Both the position numbers and the translations under genes were made by a program. From positions 434,001 to 498,000 of the forward strand of contig OZ242023.1 in the NCBI GenBank assembly GCA_965204915.1: a stretch of DNA of 64,000 nucleotides, given 5' to 3'. The notes beneath the pieces were generated by a model. That model saw only the letters and a program-made list of their open reading frames with translations, was not told the origin of the DNA and ran no database searches. Position 1 is the stretch's first letter. Every line of letters begins with the position of its first letter. Below are positions 7,545-14,848 of the stretch, one piece after another. This DNA comes from HK1 sp965204915 (GTDB lineage Bacteria; Pseudomonadota; Gammaproteobacteria; HK1).

Positions 7545-10500
7545 ATGCCGTTCCGAAAGCCGATGCGGGCGCCGGTCCCGCCGCCTCCGGGCCGAGGCCG
7601 CGGGTTCTCCGTTCGCGCCCTGTTCGCGCTGTGCGCGGCGGCCGTCGTCCTCTTCGCGGCCCCCGCGGAGCGGGCCATGGCGCAGTCCGACCCCGATACG
7701 ACGCCGGTGAACATCCCCGACGCCAACCTGCGGGCGGCCCTGGAAACCCAGCTGGGCAAGGCTGCCGGAGCGACGATCACCCGTGCGGAGATGGCGGCCC
7801 ATACCGGGTTCCTTTGGGGGTCGCCCCCTAGGCGGACGCTACGCCTCGACCACGCCGACTGGCGCGGCTATCTTTCTCCCCCTCCCCCGGCCCCCGCTAC
7901 CGTCTTCAGGGATCTGACGGGACTGGAATACCTCACGGCGATCCAGGGGCTCAGTATGATCCGCCACCGGATCACGGACCTCAGGCCGCTGACCGGCCTC
8001 ACCGGAATGCGCCGCCTGTGGCTTCGAGAGAACCTGATATCGGACCTCTCGCCGCTACGGGGCCTCCCCCTGGACCACCTGAGCATCCCCTACAACCCGG
8101 TCTCGGACCTCTCGCCGCTGGCCGGCATGGTCTGGCTGGCCAACTTCAACTGCAACAGATGCCAAATCTCGGACATCTCGCCGCTGGCCGGCCTGACGCG
8201 CCTCACCTACCTGGACCTCCAGAACAACTACATCAGCGACATCTCGCCGCTGACCCGCGTCAACGATCTGTCAGAGGTGTTCCTCTCGGATAACCGCATC
8301 TCGGACCTCTCCCCGCTGGCCAACCGCAACCTGCGGACCCTGACCGCCGCCGGCAACCGGATCACGGACCTCTCGCCGCTGCGAAACTCGCTGAACATGG
8401 AAACGCTGGACCTCAATGGCAACGAAGGGCTCAGGGACGTTTCCGTGGTGGAGCGCATGGTCGCATTGAAGGTCTTGAGGCTGGACGGGACCGATGTCAG
8501 GGACCTCTCGCCGCTGGTCGCAAACACCGGGCTCGGTTCCGGGGACCAGGTCTATCTGCGCAACCTCCCGAATCTGAACGCCGACGCCGAACAGCACGTC
8601 GCGACCCTGCGAGGCAGAGGCGTCTCCGTACGGACGAGCAGTCCGCTGCGCGTGGACAAGACGGTGCGGGGCGTGGCCGTGACGCCCGGCGTGGAGCGGC
8701 TGACGGTCACCTGGAACCCGCCGACGGTGGGGTACACCCCCGGATTCCAACGGGTCTATTGGTGGTTCGGGTTTCAAGACCGTTCGTCGCGCTTCACCCC
8801 GCCCCAGCACCATGACGTCCCCGGCGACGCGTCCAGCTACACCATCCCGAACCTCACCCCCGGCGTCGTGTACAAGGTGCAGATTTACCCTCTCAGTCCC
8901 ACGGGGGATTTGTCCGCCATAGCCTCCGGCATACCGCTGGCGCCCCAGCCGCCGCCCCCGCCCCGGGTGGACGGCGTGACGGTGACGCCGGCGGTGGAGA
9001 GCCTCGTCGTGTCCTGGAACCCGGTCGCCTACGCGAGCGGCTACAAGGTGCAGTGGAGGTCCGGCGAGCAGGACTACGACCCCGCGGCCCGGCAGGCCCG
9101 CATCGGCGATGCGGGCACGACGAGCCACACCATCCCCGACCTCACCCCCGGTATCGAGTACACGGTGCGCGTCATCGCCACCAAGGCCAACACGGCCGAC
9201 GGCGCGCCCTCCGCCGAAGCCACCGGCATACCGTTGGCGACACCGCCGGCCCCGGTGGACGACGTGACGGTGACGCCGGGCGTGGAGAGCCTCGTCGTGT
9301 CCTGGGATCCGGTCGCCGACGCGAGCGGCTACAAGGTGCAGTGGAGGTCCGGCGAGCAGGACTACGACCCCGCGGCCCGGCAGGCCCGCACCGGCGATGC
9401 GGACACGACGAGCCACACCATCCCCGACCTCGTCCCCGGCGTCGAATACACGGTGCGCGTCATCGCCACCAGGGCCAATGCGCCCGACGGCGAGCCCTCC
9501 GCCGAAGCCACCGGCATACCGATGGCGACACCGCCGGCCCGGGTGGACGGCGTGATCGTGACGCCGGGCGTGGAGAGCCTCGTCGTGTCCTGGGATCCGG
9601 TCGCCGACGCGAACGGCTACAAGGTGCAGTGGAGGTCCGGCGAGCAGGACTACGACCCCGCGGCCCGGCAGGCCCGCGCCGACGGTATGGGCACGACGAG
9701 CCACACCATCCCCGGCCTCGTCCCCGACGTCGAGTACACGGTGCGCGTCATCGCCACCAAGACCAACGCGCCCGACGGCGAGCCTTCCGAGGAGGTGACC
9801 GGCGTTCCCGGCCGCCGGGTCGGTGTATCGGTCGCCGATGCGGCCGCGATGGAAGGAGCCGTGGTGGAGCTTCCGGTGCGGCTGACCGAGCCCTCGGTCG
9901 CGGTGGTGACGCTGACGTGGATCACGGAAGCCGGGGGCACGGCGCAGGCGGGCGCGGACTACCGGGCGGTGGCGACCGGCAGCCTGACCCTCCAGCCGGG
10001 CGATGCGGGGGGGACGTTGCGGGTGTTGACCCTGGACGACGAGCGGGTCGAGCCTGCGGAGACGTTCCGGGTGCGGCTGACGGAGGCCACGAACGCCGCC
10101 ATCGACCCGGAGGCGGAGTCGGCGACGGGAACGATCTCGGACGACGACACGGAGCCGGCGCGTGGCCGGGCGCTGGGCATGGTGCTGGCAGGCACGGGGC
10201 GCGCGATCGCCGCGGATGCGGTGGACGTGGTGGGGGAGCGGTTCACTCGACAGCCGGCAGAGGCGCAGGTGGCGGTGGGCGGTCTGGCGCTCACCGGTGC
10301 GGCGTTCGCGACGTGGGAGCCGGACTCGATCCCGGACTCGGCGGCGCCGTGGGGGAGCGCCGGCCAGGACGGAATCGGCGGCGCCTGGGCCACGACCGAA
10401 GCGGACGGATGGACGTCGTGGACGCCGGGGGAAGGCTTCCAGCGGGCCTCGGCGCTGGAGTGGCTGTCCCGGAGCTCGTTCGACCTGCCGTTGTCCCGCC

Positions 10501-11633
10501 GGGACGCCGACGGCGCTGCGGGCGGCGTGGACTGGAGGCTGTGGGGGCGGGGGACGGCAGGCGGGTTCGAAGGCACGCCGGACGCCGGGTTCAGGATGGA
10601 CGGAGAGGTGCTCAGCGGCTACGTCGGCCTCGACGTTCGTGCGGACCGTGACACCGTGTTGGGGTTGGCCATCGTCCACACCAGGGTCGACGCCGACTAT
10701 GAAGCCGAGGCGGTGACGGCCGGCGCGGTGGATCTGGACATGACGAGCGTGCTGCCCTACGCGCACTGGAAGCTGCGGCCGGATCTGGGCGTGTGGGGCT
10801 TGCTGGGCGTTGGCCGGGGCGAGGTCGAGCTGGAGGACGAGGCCGGCAAGGTCGAGACCGACGTGGAGATGCTGACGGCCGCATTCGGGCTGCGGCAGGA
10901 AGTGGCTACGTGGCGGGGAATCGACGTGGCGGTCGAGGCCGATACGTTCCTGGCCGAGCTGGAGGCGGAGGCCGCGAGAGGATTGCCGGCGACCGAGGGC
11001 GACGCCAGACGGCTGCGGCTGCGTCTGGAAGGCAGCAAGGAGTGGGAGCTTTCGGCGGTCTCGCGGATCGAGTCGAGCCTGGACGTCGGCGGGCGGTGGG
11101 ACGGCGGCGATGCGGAGACGGGGCTGGGCGTGGAGGTGGGCGGTGGCTTGACCTACGCGCACACGACGATGGGCCTGGAGGTCGATGCGCGGGGACGGTA
11201 CCTGCTGGCGCACCGGAAGACGGGGTTCGATGAATGGGGAGGAAGCGTGACCGTCAGGTTCGATCCGGGGCAGGCCAGGCGGGGGCCATGGCTGACGTTC
11301 GCGCCGGGGTGGGGCGCGCAGGGGAGCCGGATGGCGCAGATGTGGGATGGCGCGGAGGTGCTGCGTCCGAGCCGGAGCGTCGGTGGAGCGCCGGGGCTGT
11401 CGCCGGATCGGCTGGATCTGGACATGGGCTACGGGTTGGTGCCCGGGGGTGCGGAGCTGCTGACGCCTTATGCCGGCTTGTCGATGGCGGGGCCGCAGAC
11501 GCGCGGTTACAAGGTGGGCACCCGGCTGGAAGTGGATGATGGGCTGGGTCTGGGCGTCGAGGGCAGGCGTTCCGTGTGGGCGGACGGGAATGCGGGGGAC
11601 GAAGTCATATTCTACGTCCGCGCGCGGTGGTAG
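7545..11633 (+). CDS. Large surface protein: LRR, fibronectin III and Calx-beta domains with a C-terminal outer-membrane beta barrel
   Basis: About 1,362 residues from the ATG at 7545, chosen because GGGAG lies 8 bases upstream; ATG codons at 7512 and 7539 are in frame but lack a well-placed site. A signal peptide ends near AERAMAQ. Next come about seven 22-residue leucine-rich repeats of the form SDLSPLxxLxxLxxLxLxxN, one diverged and three nearly identical fibronectin III domains (96 residues each), and a Calx-beta domain (VGVSVADAAAMEG to GTISDDD). The last 450 residues alternate in beta-barrel fashion and end in RARW, an aromatic C-terminus typical of outer-membrane proteins. The architecture suggests an autotransporter-like adhesin or recognition protein; the ligand is unknown. 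It converges with the enoyl-CoA hydratase gene. Confidence 0.85.
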   Translation: MPFRKPMRAPVPPPPGRGRGFSVRALFALCAAAVVLFAAPAERAMAQSDPDTTPVNIPDANLRAALETQLGKAAGATITRAEMAAHTGFLWGSPPRRTLRLDHADWRGYLSPPPPAPATVFRDLTGLEYLTAIQGLSMIRHRITDLRPLTGLTGMRRLWLRENLISDLSPLRGLPLDHLSIPYNPVSDLSPLAGMVWLANFNCNRCQISDISPLAGLTRLTYLDLQNNYISDISPLTRVNDLSEVFLSDNRISDLSPLANRNLRTLTAAGNRITDLSPLRNSLNMETLDLNGNEGLRDVSVVERMVALKVLRLDGTDVRDLSPLVANTGLGSGDQVYLRNLPNLNADAEQHVATLRGRGVSVRTSSPLRVDKTVRGVAVTPGVERLTVTWNPPTVGYTPGFQRVYWWFGFQDRSSRFTPPQHHDVPGDASSYTIPNLTPGVVYKVQIYPLSPTGDLSAIASGIPLAPQPPPPPRVDGVTVTPAVESLVVSWNPVAYASGYKVQWRSGEQDYDPAARQARIGDAGTTSHTIPDLTPGIEYTVRVIATKANTADGAPSAEATGIPLATPPAPVDDVTVTPGVESLVVSWDPVADASGYKVQWRSGEQDYDPAARQARTGDADTTSHTIPDLVPGVEYTVRVIATRANAPDGEPSAEATGIPMATPPARVDGVIVTPGVESLVVSWDPVADANGYKVQWRSGEQDYDPAARQARADGMGTTSHTIPGLVPDVEYTVRVIATKTNAPDGEPSEEVTGVPGRRVGVSVADAAAMEGAVVELPVRLTEPSVAVVTLTWITEAGGTAQAGADYRAVATGSLTLQPGDAGGTLRVLTLDDERVEPAETFRVRLTEATNAAIDPEAESATGTISDDDTEPARGRALGMVLAGTGRAIAADAVDVVGERFTRQPAEAQVAVGGLALTGAAFATWEPDSIPDSAAPWGSAGQDGIGGAWATTEADGWTSWTPGEGFQRASALEWLSRSSFDLPLSRRDADGAAGGVDWRLWGRGTAGGFEGTPDAGFRMDGEVLSGYVGLDVRADRDTVLGLAIVHTRVDADYEAEAVTAGAVDLDMTSVLPYAHWKLRPDLGVWGLLGVGRGEVELEDEAGKVETDVEMLTAAFGLRQEVATWRGIDVAVEADTFLAELEAEAARGLPATEGDARRLRLRLEGSKEWELSAVSRIESSLDVGGRWDGGDAETGLGVEVGGGLTYAHTTMGLEVDARGRYLLAHRKTGFDEWGGSVTVRFDPGQARRGPWLTFAPGWGAQGSRMAQMWDGAEVLRPSRSVGGAPGLSPDRLDLDMGYGLVPGGAELLTPYAGLSMAGPQTRGYKVGTRLEVDDGLGLGVEGRRSVWADGNAGDEVIFYVRARW
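8967..9830 (+). repeat. Three tandem 288-bp repeats encoding fibronectin III domains
   Basis: Units begin at 8967, 9255 and 9543 with an exact 288-bp period. Long blocks, such as the one encoding GYKVQWRSGEQDYDPAARQA, are identical or nearly identical at the DNA level in all three, including synonymous positions. This indicates recent duplication or gene conversion rather than old divergence. The fibronectin domain just upstream (8660-8940) is clearly diverged and is not part of the array. Confidence 0.9.
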
Positions 11634-11651
11634 AGCGGCGGGCGGACGTTC

Positions 11652-12491
11652 TCAGCGCCCCGTGAACCGGGGGGGGCGCTTCTCCATGAACGCGGTCCGG
11701 CCTTCCTTGTAGTCCTCGCTTGCGAAGCAGGCTTCGACCACCCGCTCGCAGAGCGCGAGGTCGCGCTCTTCAGGGTCCTTGACCAGCTCCGCCACCACCG
11801 TCTTGCACGCCTGCACGGTGAGGGGCGCGTTGGCGGCGATGGTCCGCGCATACTCATCGACGAAGGCGCCGATCCCGTCACGCGGCACGACCTGGTTCAC
11901 GAGCCCCATCCGCAACGCCTCGGGCGCGGTGAAGCGCCGGGCGGTGAACAGGATCTCCTTCGCGTGGGCCGGCCCGACCAGATCGACGAGGGGGCGCAGG
12001 CCCCCGTACGAGTAGCCGACCCCGAGCTTCGCGGCGGGGATGCCGAACCGGGAGTCCTCGGTCGCGATGCGGAGGTCCGCGCACAGCGCGGTGGCGAGCC
12101 CGCCGCCGACGCAGTAGCCCTCGATCCGCGCGATGACCGGCTTCGGGTGGTGCATGATCGCATCGTACGCGGCGTGGCTCGCCGCGTCGTAGGCTGCGAT
12201 CTGCTCCGGGGTGCTGCGGTTCCCGGAGAACTCGGAGATGTCGGCGCCGGCCGAGAACGCGCGCCCGCCCTCCCCCGAGAGCACCACCACCCGGACCTCG
12301 TCGTCGCCGCGGAACGACTCCATGACCTCGGCGATCCCCACCCACATCGCGTACGAGATCGCGTTGTGCTTCTCTGGCTGGTTGAGCCTGAGACAGCCGA
12401 CGCCGTCCGCCTTTCCGGCGATGATCCTGTGCGTGGAGACCGGCACCGGCGTCATGGCGGTGGCGGGCGTCTTCATCGCGGGCGCGTTCAT
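11652..12491 (-). CDS. Enoyl-CoA hydratase/isomerase family protein
   Basis: A crotonase-fold protein of 279 residues from the ATG at 12491 (MNAPAMKTP). An upstream in-frame ATG at 12527 lies inside a dispersed repeat and is less likely. Visible signatures are FSAGADISEFSGN (oxyanion-hole glycine region, near residue 80), the segment RIEGYCVGGGLATALCADLRIA (family signature, residues 122-143) and AKLGVGYSYGG (active-site loop). These enzymes hydrate or isomerise acyl-CoA thioesters; the specific substrate cannot be told. It stands alone between the surface-protein gene (convergent) and the oxidase cluster. Confidence 0.88.
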   Translation of the reverse strand: MNAPAMKTPATAMTPVPVSTHRIIAGKADGVGCLRLNQPEKHNAISYAMWVGIAEVMESFRGDDEVRVVVLSGEGGRAFSAGADISEFSGNRSTPEQIAAYDAASHAAYDAIMHHPKPVIARIEGYCVGGGLATALCADLRIATEDSRFGIPAAKLGVGYSYGGLRPLVDLVGPAHAKEILFTARRFTAPEALRMGLVNQVVPRDGIGAFVDEYARTIAANAPLTVQACKTVVAELVKDPEERDLALCERVVEACFASEDYKEGRTAFMEKRPPRFTGR

Positions 12492-12505
12492 GGTCTCTTG
12501 CTCTC

Positions 12506-12641
12506 TTATCCGTGAAATCTTCGACAAAACGACGAAGAATTATCCGCCACCCGGCTTCCGGCCCGCAGATTGCCGGATTCCCGGGGAGCGGTGCGTCCTG
12601 GGATCGGCGTGTCCCTTTGGGACACGGGCGTCCCGCCCGCC
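12506..12641. repeat. Dispersed repeat family B, copy A
   Basis: About 135 bp that match the reverse complement of 58650-58792 over nearly their whole length, including TTCGACAAAACGACGAAGAA and GCGTCCTGGGATCGGCGTGT. It ends with CGGGCGTCCCGCCCGC, also present at 25895-25909. It contains short hairpins and no plausible gene. It lies directly upstream of the enoyl-CoA hydratase start. The rest of the 12642-12830 gap shows only a weak 7-bp hairpin (ATCCGGC...GCCGGAT near 12806-12831) that might end the oxidase cluster transcript. Confidence 0.75.
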
Positions 12642-12830
12642 CTATCTCCGTCCCCTCCCTGAAGCCCCTTGAAGAAAGGCATCCACGCCCCTTCCCCTTG
12701 CCGTTTCAACCAGTTGTGGCTCCCAGAGACGAAACGGAAGAGAACGCTTGACAACGGAAGTCACGGATGATGCGCTCTCATTCGTGGGGTATGAAGATGG
12801 GTATCCATCCGGCCCGCGGGACACGCCGGA

Positions 12831-12992
12831 TCAGGTGTCGTACCGGTCGTCGTCTCCCTCGGTGAAGATCTGCGTCTTGATGTCCTCGTCGAACTGGTTG
12901 TGCTGGTAGGCCCAGAAAATGGCCAGGACGATGGCGACCAGCATCACGAGTCCGGTCGCGGCCCAGATGTAGGGAATGAGTACCTCGCCCAT
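12831..12992 (-). CDS. CcoS-like small membrane protein
   Basis: A 53-residue protein: a single hydrophobic helix (residues 5-26) followed by FWAYQHNQFDEDIKTQIFTEGDDD. This matches the CcoS pattern of a helix ending in W-A, then QFDD and an acidic tail; compare the canonical ccoS in this window, with FVWAVRSGQFDDLDTPAVRI. CcoS is needed to insert cofactors into cbb3 oxidase. A strong GGGAGG lies 7 bases before the ATG. It is the last gene of the divergent oxidase cluster. Confidence 0.7.
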   Translation of the reverse strand: MGEVLIPYIWAATGLVMLVAIVLAIFWAYQHNQFDEDIKTQIFTEGDDDRYDT

Positions 12993-13086
12993 GGATTGTC
13001 CTCCCGAATCGTCAACGGCCGTCCTGCGCCGCCGTCTCTTCTCAAGCTCCCCCGTCGCCAGACCAGCCGGACCGAACCCCGATTCG

Positions 13087-13554
13087 TCAGTGATCGTCCT
13101 GCGCCAGCGCCTCCGGCGGCGGCCGGGGATGGTTCGGCGAGCCGGGGTTCGCTTTCAATCCCGCGAGAAAGGCGACCAGCAGGTCGCGTTCGCGGTCGTC
13201 CAGGGTGCGAAAGTCCGGGCCGAGGCTGCCGTCGTGGGCGGTGCCCGGCACCTGGACGGCGGGGTCCCGGAAGTAGTCCGCGAGCCACTCCCGCGTCCGG
13301 CGCGTCCCCTCGCCGTCGAGCACCGGCGCGACCCCGATCTCCCCCACCCCCAGCGCGCGATGGCAGCTATTGCAGCCCATGCTCCGGTACAGGGTATGGC
13401 CCTCGAGGCCCGCTTCGTCCCATTCGTAGTAGTTGCGTGGCTTGGCCGGCTCCGTGTCGCCGAGCTGGCGCACCCCCTTGCCGACCGCCGCCAGCGCGAC
13501 CAGTACGGCGAACCCGAACATCAGCTTTTCGCCCAGCTTCAGCTTTGCGCTCAT
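13087..13554 (-). CDS. Membrane-anchored monoheme cytochrome c
   Basis: A 155-residue protein with an N-terminal membrane anchor (residues 10-27) and one heme motif, CNSCH, near residue 61 in the segment TLYRSMGCNSCHRALGVGEIG. A possible axial Met is not obvious in the C-terminal half, which contains DPAVQVPGTAHDGSLGPDF. It probably exposes its heme to the periplasm and passes electrons to or from the adjacent oxidase. It is followed after about 95 bp by the CcoS-like gene. Confidence 0.82.
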   Translation of the reverse strand: MSAKLKLGEKLMFGFAVLVALAAVGKGVRQLGDTEPAKPRNYYEWDEAGLEGHTLYRSMGCNSCHRALGVGEIGVAPVLDGEGTRRTREWLADYFRDPAVQVPGTAHDGSLGPDFRTLDDRERDLLVAFLAGLKANPGSPNHPRPPPEALAQDDH

Positions 13555-13592
13555 GCACCCGCGCCCATCGATGTCGGAGCACGACGGTGGCA

Positions 13593-13799
13593 TCAGAACA
13601 CGACGTGGAAGAGCAGCTCCACCGCCGCGTACACCACCACCAGCAGGATCCCCACGACGCTGATGCCGAGGATGATCCGCTCGCCCTGCTTCAGCCCTGC
13701 CAAAGGCCCGGTGACGAACCGCGACATGACCACGTAGACCACGACCGCGATCAGGATCAGCGTGAAGATCAGCGCCGAGATGGTGTCCGTCAGCTCCAC
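13593..13799 (-). CDS. Small two-helix membrane protein of the oxidase cluster
   Basis: A 68-residue protein with two hydrophobic helices (about residues 8-25 and 42-66), separated by SRFVTGPLAGLKQGER. It starts with GTG at 13799. It is not recognisable by family from sequence alone. Its position between the FixP-like gene and a cytochrome c gene suggests an accessory oxidase subunit comparable in size to CcoQ or CcoH, but this is inference. Confidence 0.6.
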   Translation of the reverse strand: MELTDTISALIFTLILIAVVVYVVMSRFVTGPLAGLKQGERIILGISVVGILLVVVYAAVELLFHVVF

Positions 13800-13892
13800 C
13801 GCGCCGCTTCGGTCCCGGTGGGCCGCTCTCGCCAGTCCCGCACGCGCCGCTTCGGCTCCGCACGTGGTGCCTCAGCTCCGCACGCCGGTGCT

Positions 13893-14276
13893 TCAGCGCC
13901 GCGCCCCCTCCTCCCGTTCCTTCCGCTCTGCTGCTTCCTTTGCCTTGCGCACGTTGATGGTCCAGACCACGCCCGCGATGCCGCACAGGATGACGACGAT
14001 CTGGAGCATGATCATGTAGTAGCCCCAGTCCCACCACGGCTGCGCGCCGGTCGCGCTCACGAAGGTGGTGGTCACCGAATCGTAGCGCTGGCCGAACCCC
14101 GGCCACGGCATCGTGAACAGGAAGGCTTCGAAGATGGTGACCGCGACGATCAGGATCAGCCACCAGGGGATCTTGCCGTTGCCCTCCTTGATGCCGTCGT
14201 AGTCTTCGTCGGAGAAGCGCCCGAAGACCTCCCCCTTGTCCTCCAGCTCGTCGTATTCGTGTTCGATGTCGGCCAT
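13893..14276 (-). CDS. FixP/CcoP N-terminal-domain-like protein without heme motif
   Basis: A 127-residue protein. Residues 25-60, containing DYDGIKEGNGKIPWWL, resemble the start of CcoP/FixP, where a D-G-I-x-E-x-[ND] pattern leads into P-x-W-W and the membrane helix. A second helix occupies about residues 85-107, and the C-terminus is a charged helix. Standard CcoP continues into two cytochrome c domains; here there is no CXXCH at all. The heme-carrying part may be supplied by separate cytochrome c genes of the cluster. Start is the ATG at 14276. Confidence 0.6.
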   Translation of the reverse strand: MADIEHEYDELEDKGEVFGRFSDEDYDGIKEGNGKIPWWLILIVAVTIFEAFLFTMPWPGFGQRYDSVTTTFVSATGAQPWWDWGYYMIMLQIVVILCGIAGVVWTINVRKAKEAAERKEREEGARR

Positions 14277-14308
14277 CACGGTCTCCGGCGGCGAAGAAGT
14301 CGGCGGCT

Positions 14309-14833
14309 TCAGCGCAGGCTCTCCAGGAACGCGATGATCGCGTCGAGCTCTTCGTCGGTCAGGTGCTTGAACGCGGGCATGATGGAGCCCGGGGTGACCG
14401 CCCGCGGGTCGCGGTGGTGCACGTAATGCCACGCCTTCACCCGGTTGCGGCTGGCGATGTGCAGCAGGTCGGGCGCCTTGCGGTCGGAGCCGAACAGGCT
14501 GGGGGATTCGCCCTGGACGTCGCCCGCGAGCGGCGGCTCCCCGAAGTAGGCCCAGTCCTGGGTCTGCTCCGGCAGCAGGGTGTGGCACCACCAGCACCCT
14601 TCGCGGATGAAGATGACCTTGCCCTTGCCGGCCAGGGTCGGGGCGTGGTCGCCGGTCATCCAGGGGTCGTGCACGGACCAGGCGGAATGTCCCCAGATCT
14701 TCTCCTTCTCCTTCGCAAACTCTGTGGGCGGGATCTGGCTCATGTAGGTGGAGCCTCCGACCACCGTAATGGCGATGGACGCGAAGATGACCACCACCAG
14801 GAGGCAACAGCCGACGACGTATTTGGGGGGCAT
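14309..14833 (-). CDS. CcoO-like monoheme cytochrome c subunit
   Basis: A 174-residue protein with an N-terminal anchor (residues 6-27) and a single heme motif in FIREGCWWCHTLLPEQTQ (near residue 80), matching the REGCYxCHSQ region of CcoO. A possible Met ligand is in GSIMPAFKHL, corresponding to the SIMPGYPWL of canonical CcoO. It differs from canonical CcoO by being shorter (174 versus 204) and by GCWWCHT in place of GCYVCHS. It is encoded 15 bases downstream of the subunit I gene, as ccoO normally is. Confidence 0.85.
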   Translation of the reverse strand: MPPKYVVGCCLLVVVIFASIAITVVGGSTYMSQIPPTEFAKEKEKIWGHSAWSVHDPWMTGDHAPTLAGKGKVIFIREGCWWCHTLLPEQTQDWAYFGEPPLAGDVQGESPSLFGSDRKAPDLLHIASRNRVKAWHYVHHRDPRAVTPGSIMPAFKHLTDEELDAIIAFLESLR

Positions 14834-14848
14834 GTGCGTACCTCCGAA

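Noticed and set aside
7298..7802. Minus-strand frames over the poly-C run
   Set aside because: They contain a poly-Gly stretch produced by the C run and no protein features. They are artefacts of the homopolymer.
8271..11213. 980-residue minus-strand frame under the surface protein
   Set aside because: It is the antisense of a repetitive gene with strong third-position GC bias. It has no signal or motif and is not a gene.
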